Shown: positions 32,400 through 41,089, counted from the first letter of the stretch. The stretch: DNA of 64,000 nucleotides from Paenibacillus timonensis (GCF_022427145.1 NZ_JAKSXN010000003.1:62001-126000), one strand, 5' to 3'. A program made the numbers and translations. The notes: a model not told the origin generated them from the sequence alone.

Positions 32400-34640
32400 T
32401 TAAGTCAAATTGGGTTTGATCTTCAGCACACGCATCGCGTTCAAAACGGCAAGAAGGGTAACGCCTACATCCGAGAATACCGCTTCCCACATCGTCGCAA
32501 TCCCGAAGGCGCCCAGGAGCAGAAAGACCGCTTTGACGAGCAGGGCGAAAATAATGTTTTGCCATACGATCCGCCGGGTGTTCTTCGCAATATAAATCGC
32601 GGAGGATAGTTTGGAAGGCTCGTCGGTCATGATGACGATATCGGCCGCTTCAATCGCCGCGTCCGACCCGAGGCCGCCCATGGCCACGCCGACATCGGCT
32701 CTGGCCAGAACCGGCGTGTCGTTGATGCCGTCGCCGACGAACACGATCTTTTCTTTGCTCGCTTTTTGGCGGTCGATCTTCTCCAACTCTTCCACCTTAT
32801 GCTGCGGCAGCAGTTCGGTCCGCACCTCGTCCACGCCCAGCTTTTTGCCGATTGCTTCGCCTACCGCCTTGATGTCGCCCGTCAGCATGACGATCTTCTT
32901 CACGCCGAGATTTTTCAGGGAACGGATCGCTCGCGCCGAGTCTTCCTTAACCTCGTCGGCAATGACCAAATAACCGGCATATTGTTTGTCAACCGCGATG
33001 TGGACGATGGTGCCCAGTTCGGTTGGCGCGGCAAATTCGATATTTTCCCGTTTCATGAGCTTCGCGTTCCCTGCTAGAACTTCCCTGCCTTCGAACTCGA
33101 CTTGAATGCCGTGGCCCGATATTTCGTTGTAACCAGCAATCAGCTCTTCGTTCAACTCCTGCCCGTAGGCTTCCCTGATGGATTGGGCAATCGGATGGGT
33201 GGAATGCATTTCGGCAAAAGCGGCTTGGCGCAGCAGCTCCTGTTCGGTCCATCCGTTTTGCGGATAAATGCCGTTTACTTTGAACGCACCTTTGGTAAGT
33301 GTTCCCGTTTTGTCGAATACGACGTATTTGACGTCATTCAGCGCTTCCAGGTAATTACTGCCCTTGACCAGCACACCGTTCTTGGAGGAAGCGCCGATGC
33401 CGCCGAAGAAGCCGAGCGGGATCGAAACTACCAGGGCGCAAGGACAGGAAATCACCAGGAACACCAGTGCCCGGTAAACCCACTCCGAGAAGGTCGCGCC
33501 GCTGAAGAGCAGCGGAGGCAAAACGGCCAGTAAAGCGGCGACAATGACGACAAACGGCGTGTAGTAACGTGCAAACTTCGTAATGAAGTTTTCCGTCGGC
33601 GCCTTTTTACTGCTTGCGTTCTCCACTAGATCGAGAATTTTGGCCACGGTCGACTCCCCGAACACCTTAGTGACCTCGATCGTCAAAACCCCGTTTTTGT
33701 TGATGAATCCGCTCAGCACTTCATCGCCTGCGGCTACTTCACGCGGCACGGATTCGCCTGTCAACGCCGAGGTATCCATGGCCGAATTCCCCTCGATGAC
33801 TTTGCCGTCTAGAGGTACTTTCTCGCCGGGCCGCACAACGATCAAATCTCCGATTCGCACTTCCTCGGGACTCACGCGTCTGGTTTCGTCACCCGCTTTC
33901 AAATTGGCAAAATCCGGTCTGATATCCATCAGCGCGCTGATCGATTTCCGCGACCGGTTGACGGCAATACTCTGGAACAGTTCGCCAACTTGATAAAAGA
34001 GCATCACGGCTACGCCCTCGGGGTACTCCCCGATTACAAATGCGCCGATGGTCGCGATCGACATCAGGAAGTTTTCATCGAACACCTGGCCTCTTACGAT
34101 ATTTTTCAGCGCCTTGTAAACGATATCCCCGCCCACGATGAGATAGGCTGCCAGAAACAGGATCAATTCAAGCTCCTGGCTCAGGGACAACGCGAACGCT
34201 GCCGCACCAATAGCAAGACCCGCGATCAGACGAGCGACCATGATTTTGATGTTTTGCGCCCCATGGTCATGGGAATGACCGTGTCCATCATCCGCCGCTT
34301 CGGCGCCGTGAGCGTGCACATGATCATGGCTGTGATTGTGACCGTGATGCTGTTTGGCGGATTTCCCTTTTGGACTTGCCGCCTGCAATCCCGCCGCTCC
34401 GTGCTCCAATACTTTCACGTCGGGCTCCAGCGTGCGAATTTTTTTCTTCGCCTGCTCAAGTATCTCTTCCGAGCGGTCCATCGCCACCTCCATGGTCAAC
34501 GTTTTGTTCACAAAATTCACCGAACAAGCCGAAACACCGTCAATCTTCTGGACACCGTTCTCGATTTTTAAAGCGCAGTTTGCGCAATCCAGGCCTTCCA
34601 AAACAAATTTACGTTTTACCGTACTGGCAACAGCCTCCAT
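32400..34640 (-). CDS. cadA: Cd/Zn/Pb-exporting P1B-2 ATPase CadA
   Basis: 746 residues. The N terminus has one HMA domain with GLDCANCALKIE (about residues 17-28) and then a His-rich linker of about 35 residues (HHGHNHSHDHVHAHG and DGHGHSHDHG). Membrane and catalytic motifs follow: TGESVPREV, CPC in SCPCALVVSIPLGF, DKTGTLTKGAF, GDGINDTPVLA and a last helix with DVGVTLLAVLNAMRVL. CPC with the Asp in the final helix defines P1B-2 pumps for Zn(II), Cd(II) and Pb(II). An ArsR-type palindrome 36 bp before the ATG points to control by the CadC-like repressor at 27737. Confidence 0.95.
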   Translation of the reverse strand: MEAVASTVKRKFVLEGLDCANCALKIENGVQKIDGVSACSVNFVNKTLTMEVAMDRSEEILEQAKKKIRTLEPDVKVLEHGAAGLQAASPKGKSAKQHHGHNHSHDHVHAHGAEAADDGHGHSHDHGAQNIKIMVARLIAGLAIGAAAFALSLSQELELILFLAAYLIVGGDIVYKALKNIVRGQVFDENFLMSIATIGAFVIGEYPEGVAVMLFYQVGELFQSIAVNRSRKSISALMDIRPDFANLKAGDETRRVSPEEVRIGDLIVVRPGEKVPLDGKVIEGNSAMDTSALTGESVPREVAAGDEVLSGFINKNGVLTIEVTKVFGESTVAKILDLVENASSKKAPTENFITKFARYYTPFVVIVAALLAVLPPLLFSGATFSEWVYRALVFLVISCPCALVVSIPLGFFGGIGASSKNGVLVKGSNYLEALNDVKYVVFDKTGTLTKGAFKVNGIYPQNGWTEQELLRQAAFAEMHSTHPIAQSIREAYGQELNEELIAGYNEISGHGIQVEFEGREVLAGNAKLMKRENIEFAAPTELGTIVHIAVDKQYAGYLVIADEVKEDSARAIRSLKNLGVKKIVMLTGDIKAVGEAIGKKLGVDEVRTELLPQHKVEELEKIDRQKASKEKIVFVGDGINDTPVLARADVGVAMGGLGSDAAIEAADIVIMTDEPSKLSSAIYIAKNTRRIVWQNIIFALLVKAVFLLLGAFGIATMWEAVFSDVGVTLLAVLNAMRVLKIKPNLT

Positions 34641-34676
34641 GTTATATCCCCATCCTTTTGAGTAAAATATCGACGC

Positions 34677-34692
34677 ATGAACAAATGTTCAT
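34677..34692. promoter_or_regulatory. ArsR/SmtB-type operator of cadA
   Basis: ATGAACAAATGTTCAT is an inverted repeat with 7-bp arms and a 2-bp spacer, followed by ATATATA. This is the standard TGAACA-n2-TGTTCA form recognised by CadC/CzrA proteins. Confidence 0.8.
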
Positions 34693-34816
34693 ATATATAA
34701 TTATTATATTCATGTTTATAAATTACTGTCAATCACCGGAACAAAATTAACTATCTGAGGAATGAGTGATGATTTTCTACGGGAGTGCGTACACCAAATA
34801 GATGTCAAACAAAAAA

Positions 34817-34852
34817 GAATAGCACCTACCGTATTGGTTAATGGTGCTATTC
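34817..34852 (-). terminator. Terminator of the kinase/regulator operon
   Basis: GAATAGCACC pairs perfectly with GGTGCTATTC around a 16-nt loop; TTTTTTG follows on the minus strand. Confidence 0.88.
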
Positions 34853-34881
34853 ACGGCTTTTTATATCAATACACATACACT

Positions 34882-35517
34882 TTATAATATTCCTTTCAAG
34901 TTTGCTTTTCTGGCAGCTTCCCTGCCTGAATGAACCTTTAACTTTCGAATCACCCGGTTCACGTGTTTTTTGACCGTACTTTCCGTTATATGCAACTGCT
35001 CCCCAATTGAGGAACGGGTGTGACCATTGTGGATAAAACGAAGGATTTCAACTTCCGTTCGGGTTAAAGCTTGTCGCATTTCTAGTTGCTTCATTCGAAC
35101 AAATTCGGACCGAAGCATGCCTGCGGTGGAAGCATGAATGGAGGATAAGCCCGAATATGCGGCTCGAACAGCCTCCGGAATATCCTCGAACGCTGTCTTG
35201 ACAATGTAATTGAACGCACCGTTGCCAAACGCCTCGGAAATGATCTCTGCCTGGTCTAATACCGTAAGCATGATGACCTTCGCCTTGCTCATGCAGACAA
35301 TTTCGAGCGCCGCGTCAAGCCCGTCTTTCTTTTTCCCACCCAGCACCACATCCAATAGCACCACATGAATGTCCAACATACTCACAATGCGAATTGCATT
35401 GACTTTCGTCTGAGCCGTTCCGACCAAAAACAAATCCGGTTCCCGATTCACCGTTTCGGATATATATTCGTTCCACACCGGATCGTCTTCCACCAACAGT
35501 ACTTTGATCTTGTTCAT
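34882..35517 (-). CDS. NarL/LuxR-type response regulator
   Basis: ATG 35517 follows GGGAGGG; a longer reading runs back into the kinase gene. The 211-residue protein has a receiver with VEDDP, the phospho-acceptor Asp in VVLLDVVLGG and Lys in NYIVKTAFED. The C-terminal helix-turn-helix of the LuxR type reads LTRTEVEILRFIHNGHTRSSIGEQL, shown here as LTRTEVEILRFI and SSIGEQLHITESTVKKHV. It is the partner of the kinase at 35561. Target genes are unknown; c-di-GMP control of the operon suggests motility, biofilm or sporulation decisions. Confidence 0.88.
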   Translation of the reverse strand: MNKIKVLLVEDDPVWNEYISETVNREPDLFLVGTAQTKVNAIRIVSMLDIHVVLLDVVLGGKKKDGLDAALEIVCMSKAKVIMLTVLDQAEIISEAFGNGAFNYIVKTAFEDIPEAVRAAYSGLSSIHASTAGMLRSEFVRMKQLEMRQALTRTEVEILRFIHNGHTRSSIGEQLHITESTVKKHVNRVIRKLKVHSGREAARKANLKGIL

Positions 35518-35560
35518 GGTCTCCCTCCCATCGGTTCCATGACGATGAATGGCGAATGAC

Positions 35561-36901
35561 TCATTGGATGGGAAAATGAAGCATACATGTCGTACCGATT
35601 CCGATTTGGCTATGAATCTCAATGGATCCCTGATGTCGGCGCATAACTTCATGACTGTAGAATAATCCCAATCCATCATTCGCTTCGTTCGACTTGGTTG
35701 TAAAGTGAGGTTCAAAAATATACGGCATTGCTTCCGGAGCGATGCCGCAACCGGAATCACGAACAGAGATATCCAGCGTTTCTTGCGACAGACTCGACGT
35801 TATTGTCAGACACCCTCCTTCGGACATCGCTTCAATGGCATTATAGAAGAGGTTCTTCATGACTTGCTGCACGTGAACAGAATCACAACACAAAACAATC
35901 GATTCATCCAATTTTTTTCGGACGATAAGATTCTTGCTGCAAAATTCTCCCGTCAAGCTATTCAATAGTTGCTCAACGAGTTCATTTATAATGCATGACT
36001 GCTCGTACAATACCAACTGTTGTGATGAATTACGAAAACGGAAAGCTATTGCCATAATCCGCTCGGTAGCATCGATCAAATGAGATGTATCCCGATACAA
36101 TTCCTGTTGCTTGGTCCGTTGGGCAAGATAAAATATACGTCTGGCTGCAATCTGTATTTTTCCAAGTTCACTTTTTAAAGCATGATAGAATTGAAATGTA
36201 AGCGGAGTCTCCCCATATGGCTCTGGGGATGTGGAATACTTCTCCAATCGGATTCGGACGCCCAATACACCGTAACGTACAACAAATACAAAAAAGAAAA
36301 TGCACACGGCTGCTAAACCAGCACGTTTGGTATCAAAGGGCGGGTGGAATTGGAGCAAAGGCAGAATATAATCGAAAAGCAGTACAAAACCGATCGACGG
36401 TACAACAATCCAACAGACCACACGGTGTTGCTGCCTGATCCTCTTATCAACTTCACGGTATGCCAACCTCAAGCATGGCACTGCTGCGGTAGCGTAATAA
36501 ATCATTGCCCAGAACGGTATCGGTCGTGTATCACGTGAAGCCTCTGAAGGTAGAAGAAACATGATCAGAACCGGTATCAGTGCCCCGACGATTATGGAGC
36601 GCTTCCAACTCTTTCGCCGTTGAAACCACCCCGCATAGCTCAAGCTGAACATCAATAATGAATAGGGAGGCAAGTATAAGGCTAAGAAGTAAAAAAAACC
36701 TTTTACCCACTCTAATCCGGCTATAATTGGACCGTTTGCCAAGGGGACAATTACGGGAATTATCTTCTCATCTATGGCGATAGTCAACTCTCCGAGTACA
36801 GAGAAAAAAGCGACTGAACCGGCCCAACGATTTGGCTCTCTTGTCGGATGGGCGAATAGCAGAATGGCGGTCATCAGCAATAATGACAGTACAAGCACCA
36901 C
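35561..36901 (-). CDS. Multi-pass membrane sensor histidine kinase
   Basis: GTG 36901 follows GGGAGGG. About seven membrane helices fill residues 1-215, with no large external domain, so it may sense a membrane or hydrophobic signal. The kinase part has a dimerisation helix with FYHALKSELGKI (probable phospho-acceptor His), N-box NLFYNAIEAMSEGG, and G-boxes DSGCGIAPEAMPY and DGLGLFYSHEVM. The ATPase domain is of the type found in CitA-like and sporulation kinases. It lies behind a c-di-GMP riboswitch and a terminator, and precedes its regulator by 43 bp. Confidence 0.87.
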   Translation of the reverse strand: MVLVLSLLLMTAILLFAHPTREPNRWAGSVAFFSVLGELTIAIDEKIIPVIVPLANGPIIAGLEWVKGFFYFLALYLPPYSLLMFSLSYAGWFQRRKSWKRSIIVGALIPVLIMFLLPSEASRDTRPIPFWAMIYYATAAVPCLRLAYREVDKRIRQQHRVVCWIVVPSIGFVLLFDYILPLLQFHPPFDTKRAGLAAVCIFFFVFVVRYGVLGVRIRLEKYSTSPEPYGETPLTFQFYHALKSELGKIQIAARRIFYLAQRTKQQELYRDTSHLIDATERIMAIAFRFRNSSQQLVLYEQSCIINELVEQLLNSLTGEFCSKNLIVRKKLDESIVLCCDSVHVQQVMKNLFYNAIEAMSEGGCLTITSSLSQETLDISVRDSGCGIAPEAMPYIFEPHFTTKSNEANDGLGLFYSHEVMRRHQGSIEIHSQIGIGTTCMLHFPIQ

Positions 36902-36958
36902 TTCAGTTCCCTCCCTCGATGAGGTTCCTCGGCTTATTCGGAATCGGACATAGACGAC

Positions 36959-36989
36959 AAAAAAGACACGTACCCTAAACGTGCCTTTT
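36959..36989 (-). terminator. Terminator of the c-di-GMP riboswitch expression platform
   Basis: On the minus strand GGCACGT pairs with ACGTGTC around TTAGGGT, followed by TTTTTT. It stands between the aptamer and the kinase start, so the riboswitch likely acts on transcription. Confidence 0.82.
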
Positions 36990-36999
36990 CTCCGGAAGC

Positions 37000-37090
37000 C
37001 AGCCTTTTAGGGTAACCCGGCGATCATAGCCTTACGGCCGCAGACCCGTGGCTTTGCGTCCCCGTCTTTCGAGCGGGTTTGCCATTTTTC
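37000..37090 (-). ncRNA. Cyclic di-GMP-I (GEMM-I) riboswitch
   Basis: The minus strand shows the conserved blocks in order: AATGGCAAACC, CTCGAAAG, GGGGACGCAAAGCC, ACGGGTC, GTAAGGCTATGA, and GCCGGGTTACC. These match the GEMM-I aptamer (Rfam RF01051). It is followed by a terminator at 36959-36989 and then by the kinase/regulator operon. Whether ligand turns expression on or off cannot be told without testing the alternative pairings. Confidence 0.92.
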
Positions 37091-37206
37091 CTTCAGCTCA
37101 TATTTATTTGGACAACCAATAGGAGAATAGTTCATAACCCATTCGTCCATGGCGATGTTCGAATCCCTCACCTGACCTCATAATGTCATTTAACAGCCAC
37201 CAGGTA

Positions 37207-37227
37207 CTACCTACATAGATTTGACAT
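37207..37227 (-). other. Possible leader peptide of six codons upstream of the riboswitch
   Basis: ATG 37227 follows AGGAGG (37234-37239) at 6 bp and reads Met-Ser-Asn-Leu-Cys-Arg-stop. It lies about 120 bp before the aptamer in the same direction. A TATAAT about 140 bp further upstream (near 37363) may start the transcript. The rest of the gene-free stretch 37240-37917 shows no convincing gene. Confidence 0.3.
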
Positions 37228-37917
37228 CAGATCCCTCCTCTTTTTCAGTCTTTCTATAGAAAAGTACTAGAAGCACAGTTTCGACCGAAAAACGGACCTT
37301 TGTCCTAATAACCGAGCCGAAAAATATGGTCCAAATTCCTGTCTAATCCTCGCTTTATAGACATATTATACTAGAAGATTCCAGCTTTTGCGAGAATATA
37401 GTTGCTAAAACTTTCCTTATTTATTTTCATTTTGGGTCACATTCATTCGAATTGGAAATATAGGTATCGAACAGCAGTGTCTTTTAGTTTTTTGTAACAT
37501 GTGCAAACGTTCATACATAAATTAGAAGCAAAGAACGTCACCTGCTTTTTAACCCCTCGCCCTTTTGGCTTGGGGCTCTTTGTTTTTTCTGTAACAGGCC
37601 ATCCGTACGCAAGTTTCGAATAGTCCCAATATCTTGGGTTGATTCGCCGACCTGTAGGCGTCAGCGAATCTGAATTATGTATCAAATAAATCATAAAAAG
37701 GGCGTTTGACTATAGGCATTCGCCGGATACGGACTAGGTATCTAACCATAGAATAATGTTGTAAAACAACTCAAACGGGAGAGATCGACCGGAATCAAGT
37801 TCTGAGTTGGCCTACAGTTACAAGTTTACTGAAGAAAGAATTGCGTATCGCAATATTTAGGCTGAGGATGTTTAAAAGATCGGAAGATTACAAAAATAAT
37901 CAAAGTAAGCACTAGAG

Positions 37918-37941
37918 CCCCCAACTTCGAGAAGTTGGGGG
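37918..37941. terminator. Hairpin CCCCCAACTTC-ga-GAAGTTGGGGG
   Basis: A perfect 11-bp stem with a 2-nt loop, followed on the plus strand by TACTTTTTG. It may be a terminator, or the foot of a lost IS200/IS605-type insertion; no transposase is present. Confidence 0.5.
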
Positions 37942-37973
37942 TACTTTTTGAGTCTGGACTAACTAAAAGGAAC

Positions 37974-38258
37974 TTATGATCTTACTATCAGTAAATGATA
38001 GTCAGGCGACTCCTCTGTTTTAAGAACCTCTTGAATAATTGGACTATTAGGGACATTAGTGAAGCCCAATTTCCTTGCCAATCCAATACTCGCATCCGTG
38101 TTGGCATTTTCGATACAAATTCGGTCAAAACCTTTGTTTTGGGTATAATTTTTTAACCACTCGATCACTTTTGTCCCAATCCCCATCCGCTCAGAGACCA
38201 ATGAAATAACACCAATCTCCGCTCCCGTAACGACAGCAAAACAACATGATCATTATTC
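37974..38258 (-). pseudogene. Remnant of a GNAT acetyltransferase
   Basis: The frame reads GAEIGVISLVSERMGIGTKVIEWLKNY in pieces (GAEIGVISLVSERMGIGTK, then VIEWLKNYTQ), and later LARKLGFTNV, the acetyl-CoA-binding loop and C-terminal part of a GNAT enzyme. The N-terminal half is missing or in other frames with stops (a stop near 38260). It lies at the chromosome side of the mobile-element junction, where gene decay is common. Confidence 0.6.
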
Positions 38259-38406
38259 CAAAAATAGAGAAAGCAACCGTGCCGCATAAAACCTGTAAAG
38301 GTTGTATCGCTTCAAGAAATCGGGTCTTAATGAATAAGTTTCGGCTCCTTAGGTATATGCGAACAAGCGTTGTACTCCCTGCTTATTATTTACTTTAAAT
38401 GCGAAG

Positions 38407-38446
38407 AAAACCCTGATCATTGAATTATTCAACGATCAGGGTTTTT
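38407..38446. terminator. Bidirectional terminator beside the tRNA-Leu fragment
   Basis: AAAACCCTGATC pairs with GATCAGGGTTTT and encloses TTGAAT/ATTCAA. It probably ended the original tRNA-Leu transcript on the minus strand. Confidence 0.8.
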
Positions 38447-38458
38447 GTTTTAAGTATA

Positions 38459-38514
38459 TGGTACCGGTGAGAGGACTCGAACCTCCACGGGTCTCCCCAC
38501 TCGATTTTGAGTCG
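38459..38514 (-). repeat. tRNA-Leu(CAA) 3' fragment: attachment site and left edge of the mobile element
   Basis: Read on the minus strand it contains an anticodon loop CTCAAAA (anticodon CAA), the 3' anticodon strand TCGAG, a long variable arm TGGGGAGACCCGT, a T-arm GGAGGTTCGAGTCCTCT and acceptor strand CACCGGTACCA. The 5' half of the tRNA is absent: beyond 38514 the sequence no longer pairs. It is the displaced 3' end of a tRNA gene into which the element to the right integrated. Confidence 0.85.
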
Positions 38515-38563
38515 CATATGCTATTCGGAAGATAGCAGAAGTTAAGTCAAAGAAGAGGAATAT

Positions 38564-38612
38564 AAAACCCGCGAAAAGCCTTGTAAAATCAAGGTTTTTT
38601 GCGGGTTTTTGT
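38564..38612 (+). terminator. Terminator just inside the mobile element
   Basis: AAAACCCGC...GCGGGTTTT with a nested CCTTG/CAAGG stem, followed by TTTTTGTGTTTTTTT. It shields the element from chromosomal transcription. Confidence 0.82.
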
Positions 38613-38765
38613 GTTTTTTTCAGTACCCGTAAGGCTTCCCGGCGACAACCTGAAATGAAGCCATTTTTGGACGTTGGGAAGAACTCGGAAAGAACTACAG
38701 CAGAACCAGCCCGCTCCCTGCCATTGACAAATTAATGGAGCAAATGCTCCAGGGAGGGTTTTAAT

Positions 38766-39557
38766 ATGTCCAACACAACAGTAATCACCATTGCAAACCA
38801 AAAAGGCGGTACCGGGAAAACGACCACCGCCTACAATCTGGCCTACGCCTTATCTAATGAAGGAAAAAAAGTGCTGCTCGTCGATTTCGACCCGCAAGGC
38901 AATCTGTCCATGTGCTTTGGTATCGAGCAACCGGATCAACTCAAATACTCCATGTTCAATGTCATGAATGCTATTATGAGCGACGAACCTCTTCCACCTG
39001 CTGAGGAATACATCCATTCTCATGGCAACATCGACCTGATTCCGAGCAATATCGAATTGTCAGTTGCTGAAATCAATCTGCGGGATGAAATGGGCGGCGA
39101 AAAAACGCTGGCGTCTCTGTTGGAACCGATGAAGCCGAACTATGACTACATCATCATCGATACCAATCCCTCACTTGGTCTGCTAACGATCAATGCTCTT
39201 GCAGCCAGTGATAGCGTGCTGATTCCCGTCAATCCGCAACTATGGTCTGCAACAGGATTAACCCAATTGCTCAGAATCATTGTAAAGGTCAAAAAACGCA
39301 TCAATCCGCGCATCAGCATTGAAGGAATCCTGATGACCATGTGCAACACCCGCACCAATTTATATAAGGAAGCTTTTCGTCTGGTCAAAGTTTATTACCG
39401 AGAAACCTTCCGTATCTTCGATGTACAAATTCCATTGTCCGTCAAAGTGGGCGAAGCGAATTTTTACAGCCAAAGCATTATGGAGTTTGAACCCAAATCA
39501 AAGGTAGCAACAGCTTATCAAGAATTGGCTAAGGAGCTGACGCTTCATGGCAACTAA
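38766..39557 (+). CDS. ParA/Soj-family partition ATPase
   Basis: 263 residues; GGGAGGG precedes the ATG. The deviant Walker A motif is NQKGGTGKTTTAYNLA, then LLVDFDPQGNLS (Walker A') and DYIIIDTNPSLG (Walker B). Such proteins position or stabilise plasmids and integrative elements in their excised form. The gene is the first of the element after the att site and overlaps parB by 11 bp. Confidence 0.93.
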   Translation: MSNTTVITIANQKGGTGKTTTAYNLAYALSNEGKKVLLVDFDPQGNLSMCFGIEQPDQLKYSMFNVMNAIMSDEPLPPAEEYIHSHGNIDLIPSNIELSVAEINLRDEMGGEKTLASLLEPMKPNYDYIIIDTNPSLGLLTINALAASDSVLIPVNPQLWSATGLTQLLRIIVKVKKRINPRISIEGILMTMCNTRTNLYKEAFRLVKVYYRETFRIFDVQIPLSVKVGEANFYSQSIMEFEPKSKVATAYQELAKELTLHGN

Positions 39558-40605
39558 ACGCCCTGTTCCCAAACTGTCCAGCATCGACGAGTTGTTATTG
39601 CTATCGGAGCAGACTCAAACTCCCCTTGAGCAAACTGGCGGAATCCAAACTATACCCATCAGCAAAATCAGAATGTATAAAAACCATCCGTTCCGCTTGT
39701 ATGACGGTGAGCGATTGGCGGATATGGTGAGCAGCATTGAAAGCAACGGTATTCTTGTCCCGGTCATTCTGCGGAAAATCGAAGCCGATGAGAATGGCTG
39801 TGACCACGAAATGCTGGCCGGACATAACCGGATGAACGCGGCGCAATTGCTGGGGCTTGAACAACTGCCCGCTATTGTGAAGGAAGGCCTAACCGATGTA
39901 GAAGCGCTCATGTATGTGGTTGAAACCAATGTTTTGCAGCGTTCCTTTTCGGATATGTTGCCATCCGAAAAAGCCAAGGTTCTTGCACTGCGCTATTCGG
40001 AAATGTTCTCCCAAGGCAAACGAAACGATATTATTCATGAACTTAAAATGCTTGAAAACCCGCAGTATGACAAGGAAAACGAAACTTCGGCCCTATTAGG
40101 GCACAAGTTGAAAAGTCGAGATATTGTCGCTCAAGAATACGGCCTATCCAAAAATACAGTCGCCCGCCTGCTTCGCATCGACAAACTATCCCCTTCACTC
40201 AAGAAGCTGGTAGACGATGCGAGGATCGGACTATATCCTGCGGTCAGTCTTTCCTATCTAAATGAAACAGAACAGCAGGCTGTCCATGAGGTGCTGTCAC
40301 AGAACGAATACAAGGTAGATATGAAAAAGGCAGAACTCCTGCGGGAATACTCCGGCCAATTAACAAACGAGCAAGCAGCCAGAATCTTGTCCGGCGAAGC
40401 CACACGCAAGCCGTGCAACAAAACGCCAGCACCCTTCAAGCTCAAACATAAGTTATATGCGAAATATTTTACCTCAACCCATAAAGCAGCCGAAGTCGAG
40501 GAGATCATCGACAAGGCATTGGAAATGTATTTTTACCAACAACACCAACAAAATCCTGAATCCAATGAAAAAAAGGAGGACAACACCCATGAATCCGGTC
40601 TTTAA
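39547..40605 (+). CDS. ParB/Spo0J-family partition protein
   Basis: 352 residues. The ParB N-terminal domain has HPFRLYDGERLADMVSSI, LAGHNRMNAAQLLGL (nucleotide-binding box 2, GHNRMNA instead of GERRxRA), and NVLQRSFSDMLPSEKA. A helix-turn-helix (SRDIVAQEYGLSKNTVARLLRI) follows, here cited as IVAQEYGLSKNTVARLLR. It works with ParA. The C-terminal end overlaps the start of the next gene by 17 bp. No clear parS site was found by eye. Confidence 0.9.
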   Translation: MATKRPVPKLSSIDELLLLSEQTQTPLEQTGGIQTIPISKIRMYKNHPFRLYDGERLADMVSSIESNGILVPVILRKIEADENGCDHEMLAGHNRMNAAQLLGLEQLPAIVKEGLTDVEALMYVVETNVLQRSFSDMLPSEKAKVLALRYSEMFSQGKRNDIIHELKMLENPQYDKENETSALLGHKLKSRDIVAQEYGLSKNTVARLLRIDKLSPSLKKLVDDARIGLYPAVSLSYLNETEQQAVHEVLSQNEYKVDMKKAELLREYSGQLTNEQAARILSGEATRKPCNKTPAPFKLKHKLYAKYFTSTHKAAEVEEIIDKALEMYFYQQHQQNPESNEKKEDNTHESGL

Positions 40606-41041
40606 AGACATTGAGCATGAGCAATTCTATGAGGGCAATCTTCGAATGACTCACAGCCAACATGATCCGTATCGTCAGGCTTTCTTCTATGTCCTTGGCC
40701 TTACGCCGCAAACCCGCCAGCATATCCGCGACCTCTACGATTACGAAGAACAGGCAATTCGCTTGGAGGGTTTAGAACAAGGCTGGCAGACCAGCACTTC
40801 TGTAAAAATGACCCGCCTCGCCTTTAATCTGTACAACGGCTATACCGGGGATGCTGAAATAGGCCGGGATCATCCCCGCCATTACAGTCCGTATCATCTA
40901 TTCGACACCGGGCTGATGCCGTACTTCTTTGAAGCGATCAAGCTTCGTTATGCGGAATATACCCGTTCTCTGGAGCTGCCACACTTTGCATTTCCAACAA
41001 CAGAGACAGAACCCTATGCTTCATATGAACACGAAGCCTGA
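40589..41041 (+). CDS. DUF6075-like mobile-element protein
   Basis: ATG 40589 follows AAAGGAGG. The 150-residue protein has FKDIEHEQFYEGNL, FYVLGLTPQTRQHIRDLYD and FNLYNGYTGD, a pattern I recall from DUF6075 proteins that sit beside the large helicase/methylase of conjugative elements in Bacillota. No signal or membrane helix is present. Its function is unknown. Confidence 0.7.
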   Translation: MNPVFKDIEHEQFYEGNLRMTHSQHDPYRQAFFYVLGLTPQTRQHIRDLYDYEEQAIRLEGLEQGWQTSTSVKMTRLAFNLYNGYTGDAEIGRDHPRHYSPYHLFDTGLMPYFFEAIKLRYAEYTRSLELPHFAFPTTETEPYASYEHEA

Positions 41042-41089
41042 GACATATAACGCCAGCCTGATTATTCTATTTGGAAAGGAGAGCCTGAC

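Noticed and set aside
37140-37190. GTTCGAATCCC as a tRNA T-loop
   Set aside because: The flanking bases do not form a T-stem or any other tRNA arm.
37443-37694. 83-codon frame on the minus strand between the riboswitch region and the GNAT remnant
   Set aside because: No ribosome site, odd composition and no family resemblance; the region seems non-coding or decayed.
38459-38520. A complete functional tRNA-Leu gene
   Set aside because: The D-arm, the 5' acceptor strand and the 5' anticodon strand are absent; only the 3' part is present.
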